A DNA stretch of 64,000 nt from Synchiropus splendidus (Eukaryota; Chordata; Actinopteri; Syngnathiformes; Callionymidae), in contig NC_071334.1 in assembly GCF_027744825.2 (NCBI RefSeq), forward strand, positions 69,215,937 through 69,279,936. The letters are read 5' to 3'. The notes below the pieces were generated by a model. That model had not been told where the DNA came from. It did no database searches and saw only the letters and a program-made list of their open reading frames with translations. The position numbers and the translations under genes were made by a program. Below are positions 12,012-24,448 of the stretch, one piece after another (the first letter of the stretch is position 1; the number at the start of each line of letters is the position of its first letter).

Positions 12012-12984
12012 TTTGTTTTTTTAACCAAAAGTATTTGCTCAACCAACCAAATGATGATAGTCATGAGTCGTGAAATTTCCTTGCTCCTAAATATTCCACA
12101 GTCAACTGTCAGCTTTATTATAAGAAAATGGAAGAGTTTGGGAACAGCAGCAATTGAGCCACAAAGTGGTCGGCCATGTAAACTGACGGTGAGGGGTCAG
12201 TGGATGCTGAGGTGCATAGTAACAGGGTCGCCGACTGTCTGCACAGTCAATTTCTACAGAGCTTCAAACTTCATGTGGCCTTCAGATTAGCCCAAGTACA
12301 GTGCACAGAGAGCTTCACAGAATGGGTCTCCATGGCTGAGGAGCTGCATCCCAGCCATACATCACCAAGTGCAATGCAAAGCACCAGATGCAGTGGTGTA
12401 AAGCAGGCCACCACTGGACTATAGAGCAGTGGAGACGCCTTCTCTGGAGTGGTGAATCACACTTTTCCATCTGGCAATCTGATGGATGAGTCTGGGTTTA
12501 GAGGTTGCCAGGACAAAAGGTACATTTTATACTGTATTGTGCCAAGTGTGATATTTGGTGGAGGAGGAATTAGGGTGTGGGCTTGTTTTTCAGGAGCTGG
12601 GTTTGGCCCCTCGGTTCTTGTGACAGGAACTTTGAATGCTTCTGGATACCAAAACATTTCAGACAAGTCCATGTTCCCAACCCAAAGCAAGGTCCATAGA
12701 GACATGGATGACATGAGTCCGCTGTGGAAGAACTTGAGTGAACCCGACAGAAAAATGAAATAGATCAGTGTGTGACCACACCAATGCAATTTTGGAAGAA
12801 CGGTCAACAATTCCCATAAACACACTCCTCAACCTTGTGCACAGCCTTCACGGAAGAGTCGAAGCTGCAGTAGCTGTAAAAGGTGGACCCACACCATATT
12901 GAACCCTATGGGTTAGGAATGGGACGGCACTTCAGTTCATATGTGAGTCACGGCAGGCGAGCAAATACTTTTGGTAAGATAGTG
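12012..12984 (+). mobile_element. Decayed Tc1/mariner element
   Basis: The 17-bp inverted repeat ACCAAAAGTATTTGCTC is at 12024-12040 and its exact complement at 12959-12975. The right end continues AAGATAGTG followed by TA, giving the CACTAT-type terminus and TA target of Tc1 elements. The outer few bases of the left terminus are no longer recognisable, so the left boundary is approximate. Transposase remains lie on the plus strand between the repeats. At about 970 bp it is shorter than a complete fish Tc1 element (about 1.3-1.6 kb), so it has internal deletions as well as stop codons and frameshifts. Confidence 0.85.
12062..12763 (+). pseudogene. Tc1-type transposase pseudogene
   Basis: A Tc1 transposase binds the element ends with a paired-like helix-turn-helix domain and cuts with a DDE/D catalytic core. 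Here the N-terminal helix-turn-helix survives in one frame at about 12062-12215, with SREISLLLNIPQSTVSFII, then RKWKSLGTA and the GRP box SGRPCKLT. The catalytic part restarts in another frame near 12423, reading LLWSGESHFSIW, where the family normally has SDE; the catalytic aspartate therefore appears to be replaced by glycine. In-frame stops follow. From about 12550 a third stretch reads FGGGGIRVWACFSGAGFG and then GTLNASGYQNI, which matches the conserved core. The C-terminal aspartate/glutamate region is not readable. The copy cannot encode an active enzyme. Confidence 0.85.
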
Positions 12985-12986
12985 TA

Positions 12987-13931
12987 TATATATTTCCCAT
13001 GATGTCTCCAACGTTCATATATATACAGCAGACAGCAGATGCCAACACCTTCAACACACCAGTCAAAAGTGTCGTGTTTAAGGAGTTGGCGAAACATTGT
13101 TTTGACTGCCTGAGGTCACCCATCCAAGGGGCACCTAGAGGTCAACAGTCACATTCTAAATTAGGCCCGGGTCAAGGGAGGACAAGGTCGCGCTGCCACT
13201 TAATCTTAAAAACATGAGAGCGCAGTCCAGAGAGCGTTGACCTGCCTCTTTATGCAGAGTGAGAGCGGACCGCTGCATAATCTGCAGGCAAATAGAGGAG
13301 CGATGAAGAGTGACCGTGTTTATTGAGTGGCGAGCTGCAGAGAGTGTGTGTGTGTGTGTGTGTGACGCGGCTCAAGTCTGGGGGTGTTCTTACTTGTCCA
13401 AACACAGTCCTGCTTTAATGAATGTATTCACCAAATACCCAGGATTAGAGCTAATCCCCAACATCGACTGATCCCACAATGCCAAGTGTGCTTAATGTAA
13501 AATAGAAATGTTTGCCTCGAGATGAACGCCGGCTTGTTTTCATTCCTTACAGTCATCGTCAGTCATGTCAACGCCTTAGTTGTGTGTCTCTGATAACACA
13601 AGTCATTAATGCAAAGCTAATTTGTGCTTGATTGACAGGCAGGTTGGCGCTGTGATGAATCGGTCGTGGTGAGGAACAAGATGAGTCAAAGCTCTCCACT
13701 TCCCAGTTGATCTGCTGAGAGGACGCTTCTGCCTGCCGTCCTCCAAAATGTCTCAGACCTGTGTGACTGTGCGCACATGACTGCAGCGATTGCTGTGAGA
13801 GAGACACACAGTAAGAATGAAAGAGTTTCATTTCTGACACAAAAGAGGAACAACCATGAACCCTTTCGAGTCCAATGCTGCTAATATTAAGGCAGGCAGC
13901 ATCATTTCACTTCAACAAACCAAGGGGCAAA
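12987..13931. other. No gene recognised; contains a short (GT)n tract
   Basis: Short overlapping frames only. A GT dinucleotide run lies at 13344-13364. A 90-codon minus-strand frame (13568-13840) has no recognisable domain. Confidence 0.4.
13344..13364 (+). repeat. (GT)n microsatellite
   Basis: An uninterrupted run of about ten GT units, a likely length-variable marker. Confidence 0.9.
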
Positions 13932-13933
13932 TA

Positions 13934-14629
13934 CAGTGGAACCTCGGTTCCCGACCACAATCCGTTCCAGAAGCGAATTGTTCGAAATCTGAATGGATTT
14001 TTCCCATGACAATGAAAGGAAAAAGAACTAATGCGTTCCAAGCCTTAAAACAGTCTTTTGTAGGAGTGAATGTAGAGTGTCTGCTGCAGGTGGCTGTTCC
14101 TCTATGTGTGTGGCCGCTGCATGTGGGAGGGGTTGCCGAGTGAGTGAGGTCTCTCCAGAAGTGAAGAGGTGCCCGGTGCGTGTCCAGCTCTGAATGTGCG
14201 CTTCTGTGCAGTTTGGCTGTGACAAAGTCATAAACCAAGTCAGGCTCTGTCCCAGACTGGCCTCATCCCTGTCCCAGCTCCAGCCCACAACAGGACATCA
14301 AACCCTGGAGTGAGCGCTCCAGCACCTCCCCTGTGACACTCTACCACGGTCCAGTGTGGAGACAGGAAAGGTTTTACACCTCAATGTGAAGAAAAAACAG
14401 TCAGTAAATGGAGCTAACGGGACACGTCTGCATACAGAGGCTGCGTTATACACAATAACAAAGCGCCTCGTGGGTCAGCTGATCGGTCCGCGCACGTTAT
14501 GTTTTTTCCGGCTTTTTTCTGTGGTGTTCAAGTTCTGGAATTTTGTTCAGAAGCAAAAATATCTCGAAATTTTCGTTCGAACTCCGATTTGTTCGAAGTC
14601 TGGGACATTCAAAAACCGAGGTTCCACTG
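13934..14629. mobile_element. Non-autonomous pogo/Tigger-like element, 696 bp, flanked by TA
   Basis: The left end CAGTGGAACCTCGGTT and the complement of the right end are identical over 16 bp. The element is bracketed by TA (13932-13933 and 14630-14631), the target of Tc1/mariner/pogo elements. Subterminal GTTCGAA words recur on both sides (about 13979 and 14591). Several open frames cross the interior but none has a helix-turn-helix or DDE signature. The family assignment to pogo/Tigger comes from the CAGTGGAACCTCG terminus, recalled from vertebrate repeats. The terminal repeat and TA are seen directly. Confidence 0.75.
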
Positions 14630-14631
14630 TA

Positions 14632-15143
14632 TGGCGGTGGATGTAGTTACTACTTTGTGCCAGCAGATGGTACCTGTAACTTCTATCTATCGATATTTTT
14701 TTTATGTGGCTCATGCCACCAATAACGGTTGTGAGCGACGCTGCAGACTGGTGTCTCTCATGTTCACTTCACTAAATTTAAAGGACTTCATAATGATCAA
14801 CAATGAATAATAGGTGAAACACGTGCCATATGTTTAGTTTAGGGAATGACAAAGTGTTGATCGTGGATCTGATGACGGTCCAAGTCTGAGGACCGCGACT
14901 CACATCGGCACTGGGGATTGGGGTTGGGGGCCTCGGAGCATGTGTGGCAAGGTTGATTGTTTATGTTCCAAAGTCAAATGCAAGTCAAAGTCAATATTTC
15001 GACATTCCGTTGGAATAGCTCTTACTTTTTCATCTCAATAGCAACTTGACCAAAATCGCCGCCAGCTCATTTGGTGAGGAGCGGCATGAAACTGGGGAAA
15101 GAGACGCATGTGGCTGGGGAGCTGCGGGTTGGCCAGGCCTGAT
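14632..15143. other. No gene recognised
   Basis: Single-copy-looking DNA with a short G-run block at 14913-14930. No domain-bearing frame. Confidence 0.4.
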
Positions 15144-15350
15144 GATGATGCCCAGCCATCATCATCATCACAGTGCATCAGACAGACGTCTGTGACAGTA
15201 TGTAATTCACTATGGCTGCAGCCTGGGGTCATCATAACATACACGAAGGATTCTTCACTACGACAGCACACCTTTATCTCAAACCATTGCCAGCTGCAAT
15301 CTTTTGAAATAGTGAGATCGAAGTGGAATATTTCATCGTGTTGTGACTGG
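15144..15350 (+). repeat. Unclassified dispersed repeat, copy A
   Basis: This segment aligns in the same orientation with 42924-43203. Shared words in the same order include GATGCCCAGCCATCATC, ATTCACTATGG, GCCTGG, CTCAAACCATTGCCA (CTCTAACCATTGTCA in the other copy), GCTGCAA/GCTACAA, and AGTGGAATATTTCAT. No terminal inverted repeats, poly-A tail or protein motif was seen. The two copies have diverged and copy B is about 70 bp longer, so the family is old or has internal indels. I do not recognise it. Confidence 0.55.
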
Positions 15351-15879
15351 TCCCCAAATAAACTGCACAGACAGAATTCTTAATTTACATAACTTCAGTT
15401 GAAGTTGACCGGATTTTCTCCAATGTCATTTCTGCACCAAGTTGTTTGTCTCCATCGCATGATGCGCTACTGAAAAAAAAAGGTCAGCAGAAATGAGTAC
15501 AAAACAATTTCTTTGGATAGTCGCTTTGAAGCTTCCCAAAAAAATCGGAGCGCTCATTTGGGATAAAATAGAGACGATGTTGAACCCAGTTTGTGGTACA
15601 TCGAGGTAAAAACAGCGATGGGTTACTTCACCTTAAACATAAACTTTGTGGTCCCAGTCAGGGTTTTTTGTTTTTCATTGAAAGCCATGTCTGACCTCTG
15701 AGTGACCCGGAGAGCCGGACGCATGAAAGACGAGCAAACCCGCTCGGTCCCAAGGCTCAACACCGACACCCGGATGATCCCGCGATCAATATCAATTTCC
15801 CTCCTGCCGTGCATAAACATCAGACCGCAGATTAATCCTTTTCAAACATCCAAACTCTTCACGCTGGCGTTTCGTATGA

Positions 15880-16100
15880 CAGCAATTTGAATATTAATTA
15901 GCCAGAAATCTCTTTAGCGGGTCGATAGCTGCTGGGGAGCCCAGATCTGTGCAGATATCTGAGTCAGAAATCCATTTGATACAAAAGATCCAATTGCATG
16001 AGCTCTGCGACTCCTGCGGCTGCGGCATCAATCAATACTGGGCCCGTCTGCTGGATTTAGCGGCTTGTTAGCGGCTCCAACAGCTGTCTTGCTCTGTGTC
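15880..16100. other. Candidate conserved non-coding element
   Basis: A repeat-free block containing TAATTA at 15895-15900 in the context ATATTAATTAGCC, followed by ATCAATCAAT and several GC-rich words. The composition is like known developmental enhancers, but this is inference only. Confidence 0.2.
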
Positions 16101-16131
16101 CTGCGGTGTTGTGTTTGGAGTTCCAGCCAAC

Positions 16132-16154
16132 TTTTTTTTTTTTTTTTTTTTTTT
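16132..16154 (+). repeat. Poly-T run, 23 bp
   Basis: A 23-base T homopolymer. On the other strand it would be a poly-A tail, but no retroposed body is recognisable on either side. Confidence 0.9.
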
Positions 16155-19100
16155 GAGGGGTGATTGTGGCTTTATCGCACGGGTCTGCTCAGGTGAGTGA
16201 ACACCAGCCCGTCTTCACTCAGGCTTTTCAATCGCGCGGCGAGAGCTCAAGATTTAATCGATGCGTTTTCTTGCATTCCTGGCGCCTGGCGTAAAACGGG
16301 CCACCCTGACAATGTGACACTCGGGGTGTCATGCGGTGACGGTGGACGGTGGAGCGACAGAGGTGACGCTGCAAAACACTGGCTGCCGGGGGTTGGAGGG
16401 GACAAAAAATCTAATTTGGAGTTTGCTCCAAAGGTCAACCCTGTGGACCAAGTCTGAACATCCATCAGATAAATCAGCTTCAGGGTGCCGGCAATCCACT
16501 TACCCACTCCACCTTCTGCCTGCTTCCCTGCCGGTTAAGTGACTCGAGTGTGCTCCAGCTGAAATTGACGGGTCACAAAGTGGAATTGTTGCGATATCGA
16601 ACTCTCAGACCAGGAGCTGCACTTTCAGGGCTGCAGCAGTTTGGACAATAAAGCCCAATATTGACGGTCAAAACGACTCCACGAATCTTCGAAATATTAT
16701 TGACACGTCAAACATGAAACACTGACTTGGAGTTTATCCGAGGATTTATCTCTCCATCTAGTCACACATCTGTCTAGCTCTTCCTTCAAACCACCGGCAT
16801 CTACATGACCTGACCTTGGTCCACCGATCGATGTCTTCATATCATGCATCTGTGAATGACACGCAGTCCATCCAGCCTATGAGATCACAGCAGAAATCCG
16901 GCCCAGTAAAGGCTCCCACAAAGTCACGAGTGTTACGAGGAAGCCTCAAGAGATCAGTGATGAAGAAGAATCGACTGGCTAAAGGGGGCTGACGCTCGCC
17001 CTGCAACTGCCCTCTCCACTCTGAAACCACATGTTCATGTTCAGACTGGTGAAAAATCCAAAATGATCATCCATCTGACCTGAGGTGGAACCTGACGCCC
17101 CACAATTGATCAACACAGCGACGGTTAATGGGAACCAAATGTTGATTTTACCGAGGAAACGGTTGTCGCGTCACTCTTCCTGCTCATGGAAAGATTTCCT
17201 GTCACAGAGCAGCAGGGCAATGCAGAGATCCAGAAGCTTCTAATGGACCTGTTGGAAGAGCGGAGAGCGAACATGGACGCGAGGCTCCTCCTGGTTCACT
17301 GCAGGGACTTGCGGTTGTTGTTTTACTGCTGCCGTTCAAAGACTGGATTTGTCACCTGGCGATGGCTGCAGTTCTGCAGTGAAGAAGTGGCCTCATCTAT
17401 CTGACAGAATAACTACACCTTCCTCAAAAAGCATTTACAACACATGTCCCATAACGCACTGCAACTAGGGGCACACCTCTTGCTATTTTTGGACTGATTT
17501 TTGGACATGTTTAACCAATGTTTCCTTTTTTCTTTGTAATTAAGAACACAAACCTACTGAGTCGTCTTCTTTTATTTCTCAGTTCCCCTCCTGTGGTGAA
17601 GCTTAGTTTCCCTCTTGATAGGAGACAGATCATGGATTTCCAGTGGTCCTTATTTCTCCCATTTGGATGACTCCATTCATTTGTAACTGTGTTCTCACAT
17701 TTTTTTTACACCTTCAATTTCCCATTGGTGCCCTCTGTTCCCACCAGAGCTGGAGGTGAAGTCTGTGGTGGTTTCGTCCATCACAGCTTCAGAGTACCTA
17801 TCAAGCTGCACAGGAGAGCAATGACTCCTGAAAAAGCCTGGGTGCAGGTCTTCCTCTAACCTGTGTATACTTACACATCGCCACCTACTGTTGACACAGC
17901 ACATCACGCAGGACTGAATCCCAATTCCAGAGCTATTTTCCATCCCCTTGCAAGTCTAAACTAAAATGCCACCTTTTTATTTATTTATTTTTTGCCTTTT
18001 ATTAAGACTCAAGTACTCGTCGGCCACTCTATTATCCCAAGTGATATTCCCTGATCCGGCAGACTTAGCGGGTCCTTTCAGAGATTTTAAACCAAATACT
18101 TTCATCAGCATAATTCCACACGAACAAACACCATGAGGGGAAAAGTTATTTCTGCGCTTCAGATTACAGCAAACTCAATTAAAGATGCTATTTATCGCGC
18201 TCTTTTCTTCAGATCAAACTTTCAGAAGGGTGGCGGCGGCTAATCCCGACAGTAGCTTTTGATCCACGCGCGTCCGTTGGTACAAAATTGAACAAAATCC
18301 AGCAGCTTATTTCACTGAAGGAGCTTTTTTAAGTGCGATACACAAATGCCTTTTGATGCAAAATGCATCAGAAATGGGATTCATGTTTGATTGAGACGTC
18401 GAAGAATCACGGTCTCCGGACGATTTCATGAAAAGCAGTCAAGAAACGACCATCATGCAACATGGAGAAGCGTGTTAAGAGAGAGTCCTCAGAATACCCC
18501 GAATCTTTCAGTGGATGATCTCTAAAGAACGACAGAGAACATGAGTCTCACTGGAGAAATGAGGCCGGTGAAACCAGTGGTACATCTGTTTGACCACTCA
18601 CTCATCACGTCAATGCAACTTTTTTGCGACAGACTAGAAGAACAGGTAGTGGTGTTCGAGTACTGTCTCATATGAGTAATACATAATAATCTAGATTTAT
18701 TTTATTATACCCTGAACAAACATGACACCATTGCCACAGACTTCACGTTCAAGTGTAGAGTGAACAATCTCTGTCTAATATCTAAGATCCTGGAGCTGCA
18801 CACTGGCCTACGTATCCAGTGTTCCTTCCTCTGTCATGAGGTGCAGGGTTACGTCCGATAGTTCAAGCACCATAATGGGAACTGGAACTACTAATATCAT
18901 TACTGAGCGTTTTCTAGAATTATAGAAGAATTAAAGAGGGAACTGTCATGAGAAACATCCTCTAGTATTTGAGACGTGTTTCCTGTAGCGGCTGGAGGGG
19001 GTCATAAATCAGCTGATCACAGTCCTCAATATCATCAGACAGACGCACGGGTGGATCCAAACACATCAACGGTGTGAACTGTTGGGTCTCATGAGATACA

Positions 19101-19989
19101 AGTACAATAAAAACTAGGAATATGAACTCCAGCACGCACGGCTTTGGTGTCGGGTTTCACACAGCGCAGAACTGCTGTCCATGTCGTAATGTTCCAGATG
19201 CTAGGTCACAGTAAAATGCGGGTAATGTCCCCACATAGTGTTATTATTACGGGTTTTTCACATCACTTTTCATGGCTGATTTCTGGAGTGGCACGGAACG
19301 TCATACAGAATAGAACCGGTGTCGGTTTTAAGCAGAGCTGAGGTGCGCCACGGTGCCACGCAACGGGGAGTACCTGCCTGCATAACGCACGTATCTGTGA
19401 CCACCCACACTTGCGTGAGAGTTGACGGCCCATGCACTGAACCCGTGGAATATTGCAGTAGGTATGGGTCACTATCATGAGCGAGTACTTGACAAGTACT
19501 CATGAAGCAAAATCGGCCAGTATTGGTGCAAGCACAGATGCTGCTGTGTTCCTGGCAATGGAAAAGTGGTACCGAGAGTCAACCTCATGATCATATGAGG
19601 TACGATTCCCAGGCTGAATTTTCACACGCCTCGAACCCCGCAGCTTCAACAATGACAACACTTGGACTTTTACGGGTGAACAAGCTTCACGGTGCCAATT
19701 AATTTAGCCTTCAGACCAAAAGACCAATAAAATTAGCGAACAAGTCACAGTGGACCGATGAAATAGCTTGAATTAAATCATGCACACACCCATGTGATGC
19801 AGCTCTTCCTGTTACGGCCAATCTCCAATATTCCCAAATGACAGTACTAATACTGGGCATCATCGAAGTCATGGCCAAGATCGGAACCTAAAGGAGGCAC
19901 AGCCTGATTCAGTCACATTAGACACTAAAACTTTGTTTTGGAAACTGGCTTGGTTCCTCGTGGACACTCACTACCAGCTGCTGACATTA

Positions 19990-20060
19990 CGTGGTCAGTG
20001 CTGCAGCCTCACAGGAGACGCAGAGGTTGCAGGTTTGAATCCAGTTCGTGTCGAGTTACA
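19990..20060 (+). repeat. Partial copy of the tRNA-like teleost repeat
   Basis: Reads GTGGTCAGTGCTGCAGCC, TCACAGGAGACGCAGAGG and GCAGGTTTGAATCC. This is the opposite orientation of the repeat at 9871-9995, with the B-box-like GGTTTGAATCC. The rest of the unit cannot be followed downstream, so it is truncated or badly diverged. Confidence 0.45.
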
Positions 20061-21230
20061 ACCATCTGCCCAGATGACCATCACACAATACTACGTAGCC
20101 GGGAGAGACCCAGGGGACCTCTTAAAGGGGGCAAGATACTGGAGGAACCTTTCCAAAGACTTGTGGTAAAATCCACAGTCGGATGGTGAGGACAGTTGAT
20201 TCAGGTTGGCAAAAACTGTGACAATGAATCGACAATGAAACCATAATAATCAGGCTGAAATGACTCATTTTCAGGTCAGGAAGACTCAAAACGAATACCT
20301 TATTTTGCTAACATTAGTTTTACAAATATCTTTTCATGATCGAGAAACAAAATCGTAATCTTTCAGATTGTTACAGCACGTTGTGGTTAAAAGGTCAAAC
20401 AATACATTAGTAACTTCCTGTTTCACTGTTTATTCCGGCGCTTTACTGCTGGAGTGATTTTTGATTCTTGCTAAAATTAGCTTCCCCGCTGAACAGTTTC
20501 GGATGGTGTTGTGTATTTGCTGCTCGGCGTCACAGCGACATGAAAGTGAGAATGTTTTACCGCATCACATTGAGACCCTGCACTCTGACAACTGTCATCC
20601 CGCTCCTAAACTTTCACGGCTCCTCCATCTTTCTCAGTAAATCATCCCAGATTTCTCAGCTCGCCTCGTCTTCTCCTATCCATCCTTCTCAATCATCTGC
20701 TTCTATATTTCTGGATAGCAGTCCCCGCTCTTGCTTGTATCCACCCCCCGCTCCGCATCCTCCCCCAGCCCCCGCTGGTCTCTCCGTTCCTGTCTGACTA
20801 CTTGCTAACGTGATATTCCCCGCTGCCGCCGAGTCTGTTTTCGCCTCCACGTCAGTCAATTCTCAACAGAGACGAAAAAAGTTTGAGGGTCAGGAGCTTC
20901 TGAAAATTATGATGAACTTCCTTTCATAACGAAACAATGTTGTTTTAAACTTTGAAGAAAAAATACAAAAATAACACTCACTTTTATTTTGTTTTTGCTC
21001 TGTTGTTCTACTTCTACTTCCCACAGTTCCAGAGCAGGTGTTGCCCTTGGAAGCCCAGGAGCTCAGGTAGCCCTCGAGTCATGCAGCAAACCTCTGTAAA
21101 TGATCAGTGTCTCCTTCCTCTTTGGATGGTTACTCATTTGGTTTGTTCGACTTTGATTTGTATTATTTTCACTGGTGCCTTATTTTTTGTTGGGCTTTGT
21201 CGACTACTGACCAACATACACCTTTTATTG
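20061..21230. other. No gene recognised; pyrimidine-rich section
   Basis: The plus strand is strongly C/T-rich at about 20580-20800 with C-runs, then becomes AT-rich. A 109-codon frame (20468-20797) and a 132-codon frame (20952-21350) reflect composition; the second runs into the neighbouring hAT element. No domains. Confidence 0.4.
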
Positions 21231-21238
21231 GTTTCAGA

Positions 21239-21732
21239 TAGGGATGTTCTGATCAGGATTTTTGCTGCCGATCACCGATATCGATCAGGCAGAGTGCCGA
21301 TCACCACCGATCACCAATATCGATCACATGGACTGACCATGAATTTGTAATCACAATGATGAGACCTGTGTCTCATCAAGATGAAGCATTAAAACACCTG
21401 AGAAAGGCAGGTCATCCATCTTGGTGAAATCAATGATTATTTCTCAGGCAATTAGCTTAGCGTTCCGAAAGTCACGGTCCGACCGGCGGGTGTTGCTAAG
21501 CGTCAGCTGTGCTAACAGCTGCTGAGGAACCAGCGGTCTCACTTTCATGAGCCTGAAAAACTCTCTGTGCTGGTGCTTTCAATGGCGCATTGAATTCATG
21601 GCGTCAAAGCCTTTTAGCGCACCGCCTGTCACAAGTGATCAATGGTTGTGATCGACAATGACAGGTAATGATCGGCATTCATGCCGGTATCGTCCGATCA
21701 TGATCAGTGGCTGACTGATCAGAGTGTCCTTA
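21239..21732. mobile_element. Non-autonomous hAT-type element, 494 bp
   Basis: The left end reads TAGGGATGTTCTGATCAG and the complement of the right end reads TAAGGACACTCTGATCAG. Both run into CCGAT(C/A) words that make the subterminal regions rich in GATC and CCGATC. The flanks are GTTTCAGA (21231-21238) and GTGTCAGA (21733-21740), an 8-bp duplication with one mismatch. There is no transposase. This is the common fish pattern of a short hAT derivative beginning TAGGGATGT. Confidence 0.75.
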
Positions 21733-21740
21733 GTGTCAGA

Positions 21741-23520
21741 GCGTCTAGTTATTCCCGAGTTTCCATCTCCTCCCAAAGGCAGACAGCTCTGGTGTTTGGA
21801 CTTTATGTACATTAACTTGATCATTTTTGTTATTCATCTGTTCACCAATTAATACTCTACCGTCAGACCCTGAAAACATTCCACGTTACTCAAGTGACCT
21901 TGGTCCTCAATAGGTCACCGCTGAACTTCTCCTCCTAGCCTTATTAACAATCCCATTGCCATTAAGTTGATTTCACTTTTCAAATTAGGGTAAATTGAAA
22001 CACAGAGCAGATTCACTGGAGAAGCTTCAAGTGTTATGTGGACGTCTCAGAGCAATGACTCCACAGCGGTGGTGTTATTAAAAACATTACACTGCACCTG
22101 AGAAACATCTCACATGTCCATGCATATTGATGGAAAAAGAATCGCTAAATGCTAAAGTTGCAGAAGTGACTCGACTAAAACGGAGGCAGACAAACACAGA
22201 ATGTGTTGCAGTGCTGGCTTCCATCACGACGTATTGAATGTTTATTACATTATATAAATTGTAATTAGTTATTACAGTAAGGAGTTTAGGAGTGTTGTTT
22301 CACATTTTCTAGCATGACTCTCAAAACCGTGGTGCTGACCGTGAGAGAGACCACTTGGCTGCTCAGATTTGCTTGGAGAAATATGAAAACAATATGTTAG
22401 ATTTAGGCAGGAAACCATCTACCCACTGGAGTCACTGAACTGTTGTGTCTGTGAACAAACCCTCGAACAGTACGACTGACAAACTTCAAACAATAACCTG
22501 CCAACCCTGCGGCAGCCGTTTCTCTGACCCTGAACTTCATGTTCGCTCTCCAAGGCGAGGCAAACAGCTTTCTTCTTCCTCCAAAGTCAGTCCCCTGCAC
22601 AAGGCAGGATCCTTGACCTTTGCACCGATCCAGCATGAGTATTTTCCGATGGGATTTTTCTGATCATTTCTTTATAAGTTCCCATTGCCAAATGCAATAC
22701 TCACAGCAGGGTAACAAATATACCTGCAGGAGCATTTTAGGACACACTCCTGGTTGTTGATAAAGGGATATGAACGGAGAGGATTTATATATGAAGAGAA
22801 GTGTCTGCAGTCACAGACTGTTTCTGGAAAACACTTCACAGAGGCAGGGAAGATGTCAGGAGAGCATCAGCAGTGATTCTCTTTTGAATATGAAGTACAG
22901 CAGAAGGTAAATCCCCCCGAATATAAATAGTGTTTTCAGATGTTTGCTGCGCCGATTGATTCTCGCAGTAGCTTCAAAGCTGGAGCAGTTTTGTTCCAGT
23001 TTCACTCAAAAGACAGGGGACTTTAGCAGCAGTGGATTCGCATCACAGCGTGGAGGAAACGGTGGAGGTGATCTCCAGAGATCGGTGTGGAACAAACAGG
23101 AAATCAATTAAAAAACAAGACGTGATTGTATCAGTTTCTAACATGATTGTGGTGGAAGCTGCTCCCTCACACATCTCATGTTGACTCTGTTTTTGGACTT
23201 GATGTTAGCCACGCGGCACATGCAGGACGCTGAAGGCAGCTCCAGAGCCACCGCCGTGACTAAGCCTCGCTCTGCTGCAACACAACTCCACCGGACGCCA
23301 AACATGACTTCATCTCTGCTGATCATTTAATCGTCGATTAGTTGTCAGAGATGAAAGCCATTATGAAGGAAGAGCATCCAGACATCAGTTTATCCAGCAG
23401 TAGAATCTATTCCAAACACCAAAAGACATTTCACAGACTCACGTCAATGAAAATGAAACATGGCGTTTACGATAAACGGGGGATTGGGTTCATCTTTTGT
23501 TTTCTGAAATGTTCTCTTTC
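21741..23520. other. No gene recognised
   Basis: Single-copy DNA. Overlapping frames at 22403-22663 on both strands carry no domain. Confidence 0.4.
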
Positions 23521-23559
23521 AAAAAAAAAAAACTAAAAAAAAAAAAAATAATAATAATA

Positions 23560-23590
<31 letters not shown>

Positions 23591-23592
23591 AT
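23521..23592 (+). repeat. Compound microsatellite: poly-A, (AAT)n, (AT)n, (GA)n
   Basis: An A-run interrupted by CT is followed by AATAAT units, then about ten AT units, then GAGAGAGA. Such a compound tract is likely to be highly length-variable. The adjacent minus-strand frame rich in I, Y and F is a product of it. Confidence 0.9.
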
Positions 23593-24440
23593 ATAGAGTG
23601 TTGTATTGAGTGATGAATGACTAAAAAAAACATATCGTTTCCTCTGGACCAAGGATGGGAAACACCCAACTCTCTCATTCTCCTTTGTTCCTTATGCAAA
23701 AGCATCCCATTGTTAGTGTCAAGAGCCAATTTTTATCAACTGAATGACTGACAATGAACCATTTGATCTGAATGAAATCTTCCCTCAGAGTCATATGTGT
23801 GCTGTATTGTTCCTGTCTTCACATTATGATTTTTCTTCCAAGATTACACCTGAGACCACAAAAATCCTGCCCACTTCCATGTGGCGTGTTGTGTTTTCCA
23901 GTTGACACAATGTTTCTTCTTCATTTCATCACATTTCTGACTGGGAGGACGAGCTTTCCTACATGGCTAGTGGGACATGTCTATGTCGTTTGTGTTGTTC
24001 ATGCTGTCTTTTGTTATTCATGTGTATTTGATTAGAGTTCAATGTCACCGCACGTGCCGCCATTTAATCCTCTATATGAAATGCTTATGGCAGAAGTGAC
24101 AATCAAGCAACCTTAACCTTACCTTACCTTAGACCTCAGGATATGCTGCTGCTTTTGTGACATGTTTAACACCGTTTTCTTTTGTATGCTGACGTTATTT
24201 TGCTACTAAACAGAGTGACTCATTCCTCTGTTGGGGTGTGAAATTTAACAGTCTAACTGGACTGACGCCATAACAATGAACTCGCTTTCATGCACATGAC
24301 ATTTCATTGCATTCTGAATATATTGCTGAACTGAGGTGATTGGAGTATCTATATACATATTGAACTGCACTCCTATATTGTATTTAACCCCTTATATGGC
24401 TGTCCTCCTAAGCTCCTCACAATCATTTGAGAGGCTTTTA
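23593..24440. other. No gene recognised
   Basis: An 87-codon frame (23772-24035) has no domain. No repeat ends were seen before the hAT element that starts at 24449. Confidence 0.4.
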
Positions 24441-24448
24441 ATAGCAAC

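Larger units (their letters stand above)
15351..19989. other. Long single-copy stretch, no gene recognised
   Basis: About 4.6 kb with only short, overlapping frames. It includes a poly-T run (16132-16154), the candidate conserved block at 15880-16100, and a perfect 9-bp-arm palindrome with a one-base centre (19483-19501, GAGTACTTGACAAGTACTC). No transposon ends were found. Confidence 0.4.

Noticed and set aside
19483..19501. A perfect short palindrome as a possible terminator or operator
   Set aside because: Nine-base arms with a one-base centre are expected by chance at this window size, and nothing around it suggests a regulatory role.
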